Shown one piece after another: positions 26,762 through 38,317 of a DNA stretch of 64,000 nucleotides; position 1 is the first letter of the stretch, and the number at the start of each line of letters is the position of its first letter. The translations under genes were made by a program, and so were the position numbers. Source of the stretch: Daucus carota subsp. sativus (taxonomy: Eukaryota > Streptophyta > Magnoliopsida > Apiales > Apiaceae); assembly GCF_001625215.2 (NCBI RefSeq), contig NC_030383.2, positions 58,394,949-58,458,948 of the forward strand. The letters run 5' to 3'. The notes beneath the pieces are model-generated. The model was not told the origin of the DNA. It saw only the letters and a program-made list of their open reading frames with translations, and ran no database searches.

Positions 26762-27918
26762 TTCATTTTCCCAAGGCCAAGAAGCAATGAAAGCCCTCTC
26801 TGAAATCCTGCCTTCTTTCCCTTCCTCTCTTCTCAGCTCTGAAGACCCTTCTCACAACCTTCTCAATAACCCTGAAATCTCCTCCCAGATCACTCAACTC
26901 CTCCGCAAACCTGACTCTGGCGCTGGCGACAACAGCCTCTGTCGTTGGCTCTACGACACGTTTCAGTGTGCCAAGCCTGATCTTCAGCTAGTTGTGCTGA
27001 AATTTCTGCCCCATATTGCTGGTGTGTATCTTTCTCGAGTTCCTCTGCGTAAGCCATTGGCTGGTTTTGAGGCTGTGCTGTTGGCATTGTACTCACATGA
27101 GACTGCTTTTAGGAATGGGCAGGCTGTTACGGTTAATATACCTGATCTTTGTCATTCCAGTGTTTATCATGAAAGTAAAGCTGGTGCTAAAAATAATGCA
27201 ACTGAGCTGAATTTAGCTGTCATTTCTCCTGGTTTAGAGCCTTATGGAACTGTCCGATCAACCCGCAGGTAAATGTGTTATAATATGCTGTTCTCCCAAA
27301 ACTTATGTCCCGTTTATACTATCTAACAACATATCAAACACTTCCAAGAACTTAATTAGTTTTAATATACGGTGCAGGGCACGTATAGTAGGAGTTGCAT
27401 TAGAGTTGTACTACAGTAAGATAGGTGAAATGCCTGTGGACTCGAAGATTGCCTTTTGTGAATTTTGTGTTGTTTGGGCCGGGGAAGATGGGGAGGTTTA
27501 CAGAGAAACTGATGAAGGTACAGATGAAACAAACAAAGTCGAGGAGATCAAAGAAAAGATGAAAGGATTGGATGCAGATTCTGAGGTGAGAAATGATGAA
27601 TCGAGCTCAGGGTCATCAAAGGGTAAAGGGGAGACGAAGGAGGGTATTAGTACAGGGAGAATTCCGCTACCCTGGGAGCTACTGCAACCTGTATTACGAA
27701 TACTTGGACACTGTTTATTGGGTCCGAATAAGAACAAGGAGTTGTATGAAGCTGCATGTGTGGCCTGCAGGAGTCTGTATGCCAGGTCTTTGCATGACAT
27801 CAATTCTAAAGCAATCTTGGCTACTGGGAGTCTTCTGAAGCTTGTCAAGTTAAATTCTAAACCGATGGACAAAGTTGATCATACCGAACTAACAATCACT
27901 GATGTTATCACTATCTAG
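26739..27918 (+). CDS. Hyccin (FAM126)-like protein
   Basis: Two exons, 26739-27268 and 27378-27918; 1071 nt, 356 residues. The junction joins AG|G to give STRR-ARIVGVALELYYSKIG. The N-terminal half has the hyccin core: helix-rich, with CRWLYDTFQ, DLQLVVLKFLPHIAG and GFEAVLLALYSHE. The C-terminal half carries LPWELLQPVLRILGHCLLGP and ACVACRSLYARSLHDINSKA. An acidic, Ser-rich linker lies between. From established knowledge, hyccin proteins in plants (HYC1/HYC2) and animals (FAM126A) are scaffold subunits of the plasma-membrane PI4-kinase alpha complex. A two-exon structure with a short intron is seen here. An overlapping upstream ORF precedes the start. Confidence 0.88.
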
Positions 27919-29529
27919 TTATTGTTTTCCTGGAAGCCTAAAAGGTCTTCACATCCTGGTGGTTGTGGCTTCTTGTCGTCCTGCTGGCATTGCCATCAGG
28001 ATCTGAGTACGTGGATATTACGGGTATGGACCTCTTTCACCCAAAATTTGAGTAGGATCTTACCCTGATTTTGTAATTCAAGTAGCTATTCGTTTCTTCC
28101 TGTGTTGTTATGGTATATGACACTAGAAATTATACTAGTGTTTCAGTCAGGAGGTTTATTCTTCGTCCTCTGTATGTTTTCTTTCTCAACTTTGTCAATA
28201 TCATCAATAGACAGTGAGTTTCCTCAAAGTTACAATTGCAAAACATAGAATTAATTCTTCAGTTTCATTCAACATAATCCAAATACTATTTCTAGGAGTG
28301 TTCTCTAAAAGTCGCAACATAATTAAATCTAAGACGAAACTATGGAACAAAGTCTATTCGAGTGCAGAACTAAGAAAGAACCATAATTTATCTACAAATT
28401 TCCCAGTAAATAATCTACTACTATTTACTATAAAAGATAGATTAAACCAAAAATTCTAGCATCCCCAATAAACACCTGATTCTTTCACCTAAGGCAATCT
28501 CAATGTCCAAATGCTTGACACTTTGTACTACTGAATCTGTGTGGTGTTCAGAATACAGAAGATCGAAATATCTGTGCCCCAGCATTGTCAGTGTCGCAGA
28601 ATAAACTGGTCACTGGACAATCAATAAATCTCTAACTGTTACTACTGATTCTCCTAACACTGCTCTTCCTCCATTACCTCCACAACTACTCGTGTACAGA
28701 ATATTCAATGTCGAATCTCATATATCACTGAAACATATTAATTTGACATCAACCCCTAGGTTTTTGAGTGAGAATGGTCCAATCTCAGTAGCTGGAGAAA
28801 TGTGACTATTTAAATGTCAACTGACTAATTTCTAAAAAAGGTATAATTTGACATCAAGGGCATCAAGGGACAAACTAACCAAAGTTGAAATTATAATGAG
28901 CACTCATAAAGTGTTCCTTTAGCATGTAAAGATGGGCACTTTCTGTAATACTTAACTCTAATCCTATATCAGATCCACAGTTTTACTCTTTAAGCACTTT
29001 CTTATTATTGGATAGAAGCATCTTTCCATTAATCAAAATTCTTTGTAAAATCATTATATCTAACAAAAGAATACAATGTAATCAAACACATCCAGTTTCT
29101 GAGTACAGTTATTCGATTCACGGACCAATTTGACTTGTGGACCTCTGGTAGGTAGAAAACTAAAGAGCTAGGGGGTCATTTAGATTGAATGGTATATAAT
29201 CTGTGACCATTATTGTCCCTCCTATACATTCATATCTTATCAGTGGCCATGGTGGAGCATCCTCTTCCCATACCTAACACAAGTGAATCGTTATCTAAAC
29301 CAAATGTACCCCGTATATCTCACTCAAAATAGATAACGAAGAATAAATTATGTTTATGTGAATATTCCGGCTAATTAGATCATAAACCGACTGCTGCAGA
29401 AATGAAGAGCAGTAAAACACTAGCTAAAACATGTTACACAGTAAAAAAAATTAACTAAGCAGGGTCATTAGTACATTACACTTTACCTACTATTAACACT
29501 TAGAAATAAAGTAATTAGTTAGTTTAAAA
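27919..29529. other. Convergent intergenic region, hyccin to aspartic protease
   Basis: Holds the 3' untranslated regions of the plus-strand hyccin gene and the minus-strand protease gene. The remaining open frames are short and unrecognisable. No element with terminal repeats seen. Confidence 0.5.
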
Positions 29530-30831
29530 CTAGTTATATAACCCGAATCTTTGACTTGCCAAATCACACCTTACTTGTGCAAATCCGATTCTTGATTTCT
29601 CCAGATCAAATTCCATCCACACATTCTGCTGATGATGATGTCCAATCACATAAGCCTCCATTCCTAATAATTCTGAATTCCCAAATGTGAGACACCAAAC
29701 TGAATCTTTTCCGCGGGTCTCACCAGGTACCTGATACAACAACTTATCACCCGAAATACTCATTTCTGCACCTCCAAACATAATGCCAACACTAGGCAAA
29801 TCCGGTAAGCTAGTCTGATTCACAGGAACCAAATAACATAAATCCATAGCTCCTTGGAAAACAAAATTGGGGTCATCCAGAACCCGTAAAATCCTACTTG
29901 TTTGATTCAAGAACTCGTTTCTTAAGGCATTGTAAGCCGGACCTAGTAGGAAACTAAATTGGGTGCCTGAATCAACCATAGTCTGACCCGCCCCTGTATG
30001 ATCAGGCTCAAGTATTGACTTAGGCAATGGTAATATTTTATTTGAAACTTTAATCCCTTGTAGCTTAACAGTATAAGCAGCTCTATCATAATAAGGCAAT
30101 GGGATTGAAATTTGAACCAGAGGTGTATAATTCAGTGGCATTAACCAAGTAAAATTATTATTTCCTAACAACAACATTCCAGAAAAATCAGAACCTGAAA
30201 TACAATACGAAAATTTGGGGAATTTCATCTGAGAAATAAAAGACAGAGAGCCACGATTCATACCCATCAGTCCAGTAGTCTTGAAATCCTCCTCAGAATT
30301 ACTACTATACCCCGAATCCATACACCCAAAAATCGTCCCTGGAACATTAGACCCTCCGATATCAAACACATCACTCGCTAAATTCCCCTCAGACGACGAG
30401 GCATCAGCGTACGACAGAGTAGCATGGCAATGCTGATTCGAATCACAAGAAGCTGGTATAGGAAAATCCTGAGTCTGAGTCATGCAAGTAGGCGATGAAC
30501 AAGTGACAGGAGAGTACGATGATGAGTTATTCGGATTAAACATAGGCCTCGTCGATGTCGAATTGCAATGCAGCCATGATAGCTCACTGCCAGTGTCAAG
30601 AACCATAGTAACATTCTGTGGAGGCGTACCAACTAACAAAGACACAGTTAGAGTCACATTATGGTGAAATGGCAGCTTGTTTGGAGATCTAGGAAACGAC
30701 CCTGTCGCGATTTTTTCGGTTTTTAAAGGTAAAACCAGCATTTGAGTACTAGGAACAAGAGTTGCAGCTGAAGTGAAGTAGAGTTGTGTCTGAAAACTTA
30801 GCAAACAGAGAAACAAGAACTGAGGTTTCAT
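29530..30831 (-). CDS. Pepsin-type aspartic protease, PCS1-like
   Basis: A single exon of 1302 nt gives 433 residues. MKPQFLFLCLLSFQTQLYFT is a hydrophobic signal peptide, so the protein should enter the secretory pathway. The first catalytic motif is DTGS at residues 79-82, the second is DSGT at 287-290, and the flap Tyr is in LSYADASSSEG (Tyr141). Cys-rich segments after the first motif match the nepenthesin/plant A1B pattern. Length, absence of introns and KLPFHHNVTLTVSLLVGTPP match Arabidopsis PCS1 (At5g02190), an A1 protease linked to cell survival in embryos and to anther/seed development. An upstream in-frame ATG at 30999 exists, but the extension is low-complexity and would bury the signal peptide, so I chose the ATG at 30831. 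Confidence 0.9.
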   Translation of the reverse strand: MKPQFLFLCLLSFQTQLYFTSAATLVPSTQMLVLPLKTEKIATGSFPRSPNKLPFHHNVTLTVSLLVGTPPQNVTMVLDTGSELSWLHCNSTSTRPMFNPNNSSSYSPVTCSSPTCMTQTQDFPIPASCDSNQHCHATLSYADASSSEGNLASDVFDIGGSNVPGTIFGCMDSGYSSNSEEDFKTTGLMGMNRGSLSFISQMKFPKFSYCISGSDFSGMLLLGNNNFTWLMPLNYTPLVQISIPLPYYDRAAYTVKLQGIKVSNKILPLPKSILEPDHTGAGQTMVDSGTQFSFLLGPAYNALRNEFLNQTSRILRVLDDPNFVFQGAMDLCYLVPVNQTSLPDLPSVGIMFGGAEMSISGDKLLYQVPGETRGKDSVWCLTFGNSELLGMEAYVIGHHHQQNVWMEFDLEKSRIGFAQVRCDLASQRFGLYN

Positions 30832-30999
30832 GTTTTTTTTTTTTTTTTTGGTACAGAATAAAATGCTAGTAGTGTAGATTACATATAAAAAAGGACAAGA
30901 AGGGTTGGATTTTGAGGTGGAGACAGAGGCGTGTGTGCAGAGAATCTGGAGATATTGTGAAGAAGATGATTGAGACTTGAGGGTTTGAGTGAGGACCAT

Positions 31000-31356
31000 G
31001 TAATAACAAACAGTCGGTGAGTTTTTGTTTTATTTCTTTTTATTAGTACTCCTTATGGGAATGTAATAATTAAGTAATAGTATCTAGTTTGTGCAACTGA
31101 ATTGATTTATGTAATTTGTGATATTGTTGTGCCTGCACTAGCACAGCAGCCTCCGAATTTATTAACCATGTTTCGAGCACATTGATAAATTTATTTCTCT
31201 TCCGGGTATGTGACAAGGGACCATTCAGAAATGAATCGATTCTCTTGATTCGCATGATAAAATTCGCTTTTCAGATGTCTCAAAATCCGTATATGAAAAA
31301 TATGTGTTCGAGGGTTCGATATAGTCAAAGTTGGAAGTCGGTTATTTTGATGAATA
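31000..31356. other. Upstream region of the aspartic protease
   Basis: Presumed promoter of the minus-strand protease. No clear TATA box or other element was recognised. Confidence 0.4.
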
Positions 31357-31553
31357 CTCCATCCATTTCAAATTAGATGTCCAATTTAAAAAGATCACAC
31401 AGTTTAATAAAAGTAGATGTTTACAAATTAATTGAGATATGTGGAGTAGAATTGACTTTAGAAATATGATTTTGCATTGAAAGTTGAAGTACACAAGTAA
31501 TTTGAAACAAATTTTTTTTTTGAAAGTGGACAAGTAAATTGAAACGGAGGGAG
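31357..31553. mobile_element. Stowaway-type MITE
   Basis: 197 bp, ends CTCCATCCATTTCAAATT and AAACGGAGGGAG, flanked by TA on both sides (31355-31356, 31554-31555). Non-coding. It sits in the upstream region of the PCS1-like gene. Confidence 0.85.
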
Positions 31554-31709
31554 TATTATTTTAACATCTCAATTTAATCCAAATCTAAAACTCAAAATGT
31601 ATTTGTTGTGTTTTGAATTACAAGTCATTTGATTTTCTGGCACGTACTTCTCCGTTTTTTGACCATATTGTTAAATCATTATCTTTGAATTTTTTTAAAT
31701 AAAAATATA

Positions 31710-32298
31710 CAGTAAAAACTCTATAAATTAATAATGTCGGGACCGGAGAAATTTATTAATTTAGAGAGTTATTAATTTATCCATAAATTAATAATTATTA
31801 ATTTAAAGAGTTTTTAACCAATTATATTGTGCATACCAAACAAAAAGACAAATTAGTCTATTTCTCTTTTTTTTTGTGAGAAAAATTAGTCTATTTCTCT
31901 TAGAAATGACATTGCAAAGAACCCTGGGAATCAATGTAAATTAGTAACTACTGTGTTCATATATATTGTGTTCATATATATTGGAAATCAATAACGACAA
32001 CGTAAATTGGTAACTACTGTTTTCATATATATTGGAAATCAATAATGATTTTTGAAGTATTGTACAGTAAATGTAATATATTTCAATCGAGTGTAATATA
32101 TTTTTTTCAATTTCTATGAATTATCAATTTATGATTTTTTGGGACCAAAATTTATAAAGGGATCTCTCGAAAAATTATTATCTTATTATTTTATCGAGTT
32201 TTTCAATTTTTTACCTTAGCCCAAGTCGGGACCGGACAAATTTATTATTTTAGGGAGTTTATTAATTTATCGAGTATTAATTTAAAGAGTTTCTACTG
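31710..32298. mobile_element. Emigrant-like (pogo-derived) MITE
   Basis: 589 bp with ends CAGTAAAAACTCTATAAATT and TTTAAAGAGTTTCTACTG, flanked by TA. The terminus closely resembles the Emigrant MITE of Arabidopsis. Two GTCGGGACCGG blocks lie in inverted-repeat context near both ends, and a short internal direct repeat (TTCATATATATTG) occurs around 31955-32040. Confidence 0.8.
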
Positions 32299-32403
32299 TA
32301 TATTCAATATTTTAATTAAAAATTAGAATTCATGATTTCAATCATGCGATCAAAAAATCTAGAATTATGTGTCAAGAAATTTTAATACTATTATATGGGA
32401 TTT

Positions 32404-32580
32404 TCTATGGTGTGCCCAAGGGCACACAATAGTCCCTAACTCCAATAAAAATAGCTCATTCTGATTGGTACATGAATAATAAATGTTAATGGCCCCCTGC
32501 ATTCACATCAACTCCACCAATCAAAAGAGGCCATTTTATAAGATTTGGTGTTTATTGTGTGCCCTTGGGCACATTAGAAA
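32404..32580. mobile_element. MITE whose inverted ends contain GTGTGCCC-GGGCACAC
   Basis: About 177 bp. Left end TTCTATGGTGTGCCCAAGGG and right end CCCTTGGGCACATTAGAA pair as inverted repeats. Each arm is itself an interrupted palindrome, GTGTGCCC-2 bp-GGGCAC. Superfamily not assigned. Confidence 0.7.
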
Positions 32581-33009
32581 GACCGCTATTATATTTCAAA
32601 ATGAAGGAAAAGTATAAAAACTCAAAAAATATTTCGATAACCAGGTTTTTCGAAAAGCAATGCAGATGTACATAAACAATTAGGCTGTGTTTCACAGATT
32701 CACATGAGTTCATGACAGACAGGTTTAACAACTCGGAGTTAGAGTAAATTAGGTGAGATCTTGGTACTGCAGCTATATTATTAATACCTGCACTTAGCCA
32801 CTAAACATGAATAAACTAAATTAGTCATCTGTATTAAATACACTGAAAGCAACATGTAACTACTTGGAGTTCAATCTAGCCAACTGGGTTTTGTTGAAAA
32901 AGCCTTTGAATTTTACGTGTGGTCAAATCCTCTAGAATTTGTCAAGATATATGAACCAACTGAGAGTTGACTTTAATTGACTCTGTTGGGCCGTTTACGA
33001 AAAAATATA

Positions 33010-34307
33010 GAGGTAATTGCATATCGCATCCCTTAAGTATCGTTCAAAAACGATAGAGTACATATACTTTAAGAAACTCAACTCGCACCCCTTATCTTTA
33101 CTTCTCAAAACCGAGATGCACCCTCTGCCGTTAACTTCCGTTAACTCAGTGCACTCCGTTAAATCACTGTATATATAATTGCAATTCGGACCCCCTAACT
33201 TACGTTCAAAAACGATATTGTACCCATATTTTTGAAAACTCGAATCGCACCACCTATTTTTACATCTCAAGAACGATACGCACCCCCTCCGTTGAATTCC
33301 GTCACCTTCCGTTAAAATACTCCTCCGTCTCAATTTACATGTCCCGTTTGCTTTTTGAGGAGTTAAATTGACTAATTTTTGACCAACTATTTGAAAATAT
33401 GTATTTATTATTTTAGAAAATAGAAAGTTACATATTAAAATAGACTAGATTTAAATTTTGATGATATTTTTTTAAATTTTTTTTGATCAATTTTTCCTAA
33501 CAAAATAATTAAAATTTATATATTTTAATCAATAGACAAATTTATGTATTATTTATAATAAATATCACATAATATTTATTTGTTATATTTAAAATAGTGT
33601 ATATTTTAAGTACCTAATACATATGTCACTAAAAATTTAAAATCATTCAATATGTAAAATCATTTTGACTTGGGGATAACTTAATTAAACAAAAATTTAA
33701 AAAAAATATCATCAAAAAATAAATCTAGTCTATTTGTTTTCGCAAATAATAGAGGGTCCGAATTTCACAAATAATAGAGGTAATTGCAATTCGGACCCCC
33801 TATTATTTACCTCTATTAAAATAGGCTAGATTTACTTTTTGATGATATTTTTTTAAACAAAATCTAGTATATTTTAATATGTAACTTTCTATTTTCTAAA
33901 ATAATAAATAAATATTTTTTTAATAGTTGGTCAAAAATTAGTCAATTTGACTTCTCAAAAAGCAAAAGGGACATGTAAATTGAGACGGAAGAGTATTTTA
34001 ATGGAAGGTGACGGAATTCAACGGAGGGGGTGCGTATCGTTCTTGAGATGTAAAAATAGGTGGTGCGATTCGAGTTTTCAAAAATATGGGTACAATATCG
34101 TTTTTGAACGTAAGTTAGGGGGTCCGAATTGCAATTATATATATATATAGTGACTTAACGGAGTGCACTGAGTTAACGGAAGTTAACGGCAGGGGGTGCA
34201 TCTCGGTTTTGAGAAGTAAAGATAAGGGGTGCGAGTTGAGTTTTTTAAAGTATAGGTACTCTATCGTTTTTGAACGATACTTAGGGGGTGCGATATGCAA
34301 TTACCTC
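33010..34307. mobile_element. Mutator-type foldback element 2, with nested insertions
   Basis: 1298 bp, ends GAGGTAATTGCATATCGCA and TGCGATATGCAATTACCTC, flanked by a perfect 9-bp duplication AAAAATATA (33001-33009, 34308-34316). Each arm holds two related submodules: an outer one, and an inner one beginning ATTGCAATTCGGACC at 33178 whose partner ends near 34136. The inner pair is probably a second foldback copy inserted at the centre of the first. A Stowaway element occupies the very middle. Arms are close to identical over about 300 bp. Non-coding; CCGTTAAC motifs are repeated in each arm. Confidence 0.9.
33320..33993. mobile_element. Stowaway-type MITE at the centre of the foldback
   Basis: 674 bp, ends CTCCTCCGTCTCAATTTAC and AAATTGAGACGGAAGAG, flanked by TA. 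The flanking arms of the foldback (CCGTTAAAA and TTTTAATGG) meet exactly at this TA, so it inserted at the dyad centre. Around 33745-33815 it contains a small fragment related to the foldback ends (GAGGTAATTGCAATTCGGAC). Confidence 0.85.
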
Positions 34308-34983
34308 AAAAATATATTATTGGCAAGAAAATGGGCAATTTTGAGTAATTTTAAAAGAGGACTAGAAAATAAAAATATAGAAATAAAATGAGGGAAAAAG
34401 AAGATCAATTCTCACATGGGAGGTTGATAGTACGTGTAGATATCTTTATCATGTTAAGAAGAAGGTGGTTGCGCTTGCACATGCCTTGTTGTGTTAGGAA
34501 TGGGAGAATCGTTTTTCGGGACCCCCTTTCTGCTTTTCGATGTGCTCTTTCTTTCCATAAATTCGAACTAATTTCCCCCGAAACGAATTTTAGGTGAAAA
34601 CAAATACTTATAAAATATAAAATATTCATGTACAAATATTACCCAAAGAGCATGTGGTTTTAGTTTAACTTAAGAAAAAAATTATTGTTCATAAGACAAA
34701 ATTATTTTTTAGTTAATGTGTTGGGATAATTTTTTAATGTTTATAATTTATTATATATAAATAATTCAGATATAATTTCTGTAAGGTCAAATGTTTTCAA
34801 AAAAAACTTTTTTAAAAATTATAATTTTCAGCTTCTCACCTCTGACTTCTATAATAAAATTTTTTTTGACCAAACAGCATAAATGATGTGATTTTGGCTT
34901 GTTAGCCGTAAAAATAGTCCAAAAGGAACAAACCATACTCGGAAGAAATTGATTTTAGTTCCTCCCTCTTATCAACAGTGTTA

Positions 34984-35218
34984 CTCCCTCCGTCCCATTT
35001 TAACTGTTTTTGATTTTTTTACACGTATTTTAAGATGTTAAAAAAATTACATCTAAACATGATTATTTTTTATAAAATTTATATCAAATAAAAGTTTAAA
35101 GTCTAAACTTTTATTTGATATAAGAATTGAAATTTTTTATTGAGTGTAGATATTGTTTTTTTACACCTCAATATACATGTTAAAAAGTCAAACACCAGTT
35201 AAAATGGGACAGAGAGAG
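34984..35218. mobile_element. Stowaway-type MITE
   Basis: 235 bp, ends CTCCCTCCGTCCCATTTTAA and TTAAAATGGGACAGAGAGAG, flanked by TA (34982-34983, 35219-35220). It pairs along nearly its whole length with a short central loop near 35100. Confidence 0.9.
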
Positions 35219-35629
35219 TATTATAGTAATAAGTAAAATATCTAATCATAATATTTTGATATTTCAATATTTCAATATTTAAGACGTGAGCAACGAATAT
35301 GCTGCTATTAAAGAAACCGACGCCCATGTTTTCATTATACCTATTGCCATGTTTAATTCATTATTCCGTCATAATGTCGCATTCGAACAAATCGCATTCG
35401 AACAAATATTTATTTTTTCGACCTTTTCTTGTTCAAACTATATTTTGGATTTCTGTCGAAAAATTCAAATTGTTTTTTCAAAAATATGTGTATATATACA
35501 AACTCGTTTATAACTCTTATAATCTAAAAGTAGTAGTTTTCAACTAGTGTTATAGTTTCATATGCAACTTGAACCATATTTTTGAAAATAAATTTAAAAA
35601 TATAAATTTTTTTACAATTTTTTAAATTA

Positions 35630-35852
35630 CTCCCTCCGTTTTGAAATATAGGTCGTTTGATTTTTTTGCACGTATTTTTAAGTCTTTTGACTGCATGCTT
35701 AAAATCATTATTTTTAAAATTTTCTTTTTTGAATAATAATAATAATAATCATATATTTTTATTCAAAAAAAGAAAATTTCAAAAATAATGATTTTTAGCA
35801 TGCGGTCAAAAGACTTAAAAACGCATGCAAAAAAGTCAAACAACAGAGGGAG
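35630..35852. mobile_element. Stowaway-type MITE
   Basis: 223 bp, ends CTCCCTCCGTTTTGAAATAT and CAACAGAGGGAG, flanked by TA. Internal AATAATAATAATAATAAT trinucleotide run near the centre. Confidence 0.88.
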
Positions 35853-35886
35853 TAATATTATAGTCTATTACACATATTATATATCA

Positions 35887-36714
35887 CTAGCTTATAGCCC
35901 GTGCAAGGCACGGAAGCTTTTTAATTATTTATAATTTTTTTAAATATATTTTAAATCGTGCGAAAAAATTTAATTTATAAATAATAAATCTAAATTTTCA
36001 ATAAAATAAAATTTGAAATTATGATTTGTTTGTAAGTTGGAACTGTTGTAAATACAAAATCACAACCATTAATGGCTTCAAATAAACTATTGTAATATTC
36101 ATTTTCTCGTATGTATCATGATCAAATTTTAATAAAATTTTGAGTTGAATATGTGAGGCCAGCTTTTATTAGAATATATTTATAAATTTATTTTATATTA
36201 AAATTATTATAATATGATTTAAATATTTTTTTAACTTATGATTCTAGATTAAAATTGATAAACATAATTTATTTTGAATTAAAAAAAGGAATCATAAACA
36301 TGCAATAAGAAGGTAGAATCTGTTTTGGATTAAGAAAAAGTTTTTTTATTCGTTCCTCAAATAAATCCGGCTTATTAATTTTAAAATGTATTATATAAAA
36401 ATTGTGACGGTGCGATTTATATATATTTTTTTTGAGACAGATGGTGCGATTTATATGATTCTACAAATAAAACTGGTAGGAAATATTTATTTTACATTAA
36501 AAAAATCATAAACACATGAAAAATAGAATTTGTTTTGGATTCAGAAAAGAAATCATAAACATGCAAATAGCTATCAGTTACCTTATTGAACAGAAGTTAA
36601 TTTTGTTCTAATCTAACGGTGCTTATTTGTTCAATATACGATCCAACGGATGATAAGCTTTTGGACCATAGAACTATGCGACCAAATTATCTCCCTTACG
36701 CTTATTATATATAA
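35887..36714 (-). mobile_element. Helitron candidate, reverse orientation
   Basis: The left edge A|CTAGCTTATAGCCCGTGC is the reverse complement of a Helitron 3' end (hairpin CCGTGC-CTT-GCACGG, then CTAG before T). The 5' end is tentatively the TTATTATATATAAG block near 36703-36714, but it lacks a clear TC terminus. About 830 bp, non-coding. Confidence 0.45.
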
Positions 36715-37085
36715 GTATTAAATATGTTATATATGATTAGTGAAAATTAGTATTAAGAAAATAAAGTTAAATGCAATTGCATATAATTTTTTCAGTTTTG
36801 TATGTGTGTGTATGTTTTGCACTATGAATCTTACACATAATAATGTTATTTATAATTCATATTTATAGTCAAACATGTTAACTATTCTTATTATTCACAA
36901 GTAATGAAAGATTAATTAATTTAAAATTAGGATTTAATATAATTTTTAGATTTGATTCTCCCGTTTTCTTCTTATTTTTGTTAAGAATGCTCATCTTTGA
37001 ACAATAACATATAAATATATAAATAATGTTTAAAGTCTGAACAAATCGATTTAAGTGAAAAAATAAAAAACATAATTAAGATAGT

Positions 37086-37089
37086 GACA

Positions 37090-37135
<46 letters not shown>

Positions 37136-37148
37136 TATATATATATAT
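37086..37148. repeat. (TA)n microsatellite
   Basis: About 60 bp of alternating TA with one interruption. Likely hypervariable. Confidence 0.95.
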
Positions 37149-37620
37149 GGTAATAATTTAATTATAATTGCCATACAGATTTATATTAACAATTTATAAT
37201 CACATATTTCGTCGGCTAGTGACAAAATTTTTATATTTTTAATTAGAAAAAAGTTGGATGAGTTAGATTTGAACTCAGTTATTATTTTGGCCAGCAGCAG
37301 GAACTGGACCCCCATACAGTACATAATTGTATTTGAATTTATGCTTTGGGGCTAGTGCAACTATTCTTTACACTGACTTGACTTTAAAGCATGGCACAAG
37401 CTACTGACAACCAAACAATCATTGTCTTCTTCATCGAAGGATCTAACTCGACAGCATTATTCAAATGAAGCTTATTTGTATTCTCATCACAACTTTATAT
37501 CATGTCATGTTCATATAAAAAACACGCACATAATAATTTGATCTTAGACCATCAGATTTGAGGAATAACATTTTCAAGTAAAGTTGGTCGATTTGGATGG
37601 TAGCATATCTCACTTGCAAG

Positions 37621-37953
37621 TAGGGATCACAGTTTTACCCGACCCGATTAAACACCCGATCCGTTCTACCCGAACCCGATTTTTTTGGATTTGGATCCAG
37701 ATCTGGATCTTATTTTTGGATCCGAAAAAGTTTGGATCTGGATCTGGATCTCAGGTATTCCAAACTGAGACCCGACCCGAAACCCGAATTAGATCCGAAC
37801 CCGAACTGAAACCCGAAAAAACCCGACAGATCGAATCTGGATCTTCATTTTCCGGAACCGGACCCGAACCCGAACCCGATCCGAACCGAAATATAATGGA
37901 TCGGGTCTGGATCCCAAGAAACTCGACCCGATCCGACCCGTTGCCATCCCTAC
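37621..37953. mobile_element. hAT-like MITE with CCCGA-repeat body
   Basis: Begins TAGGGATCACAG and ends TTGCCATCCCTAC. It is flanked by an imperfect 8-bp duplication CTTGCAAG/TTTGCAAG (37613-37620, 37954-37961). The body consists of degenerate CCCGAACC and GGATCTGGAT repeats on one strand. It could be translated in one frame, but the repeat-driven composition rules out a real gene. Confidence 0.65.
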
Positions 37954-38317
37954 TTTGCAAGGGCTCGATTCAGCCAAAAATATAACACCAAAACTTATGC
38001 AAAATTGAACCAGCAATGAGAAATTTCTCGAGAAATATTTCTTTGTTAACGGTCGTGCTTGGTAAGCGGTTGGTGGTTAACGACTTACCGAATTAAATTA
38101 GTTATTTTAATTAATTGAAAAATAGTTATTGTATATGAAACTATTTAATAAACAGTTTTTATATTTTAAGTATGCCATGACAATCACCTAATTCAAAAAA
38201 CAAAAATTCACTAACTTTTCAAAATTAATTTTCTGGGTTTAAGTAAATATTTATTACTGGAAAAATATATATATAAACAATATTTTTTATTACTAAATAT
38301 TTAGCAGATATTTATTT

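Noticed and set aside
27498-27872. 124-codon open frame on the minus strand
   Set aside because: Exactly antisense to the second hyccin exon; its composition mirrors the sense codons and shows no domain.
30832-30999. 56-residue N-terminal extension of the aspartic protease
   Set aside because: Ser-rich and Lys-run sequence upstream of a good signal peptide. The ATG at 30831 gives the family-like length.
31300-31330. tRNA B-box-like GGTTCGATA
   Set aside because: No matching A box, acceptor stem or clover-leaf around it.
37584-38016. Open frames of 69-133 codons on both strands
   Set aside because: Translations of the CCCGA/GGATCT repeat body of a MITE.
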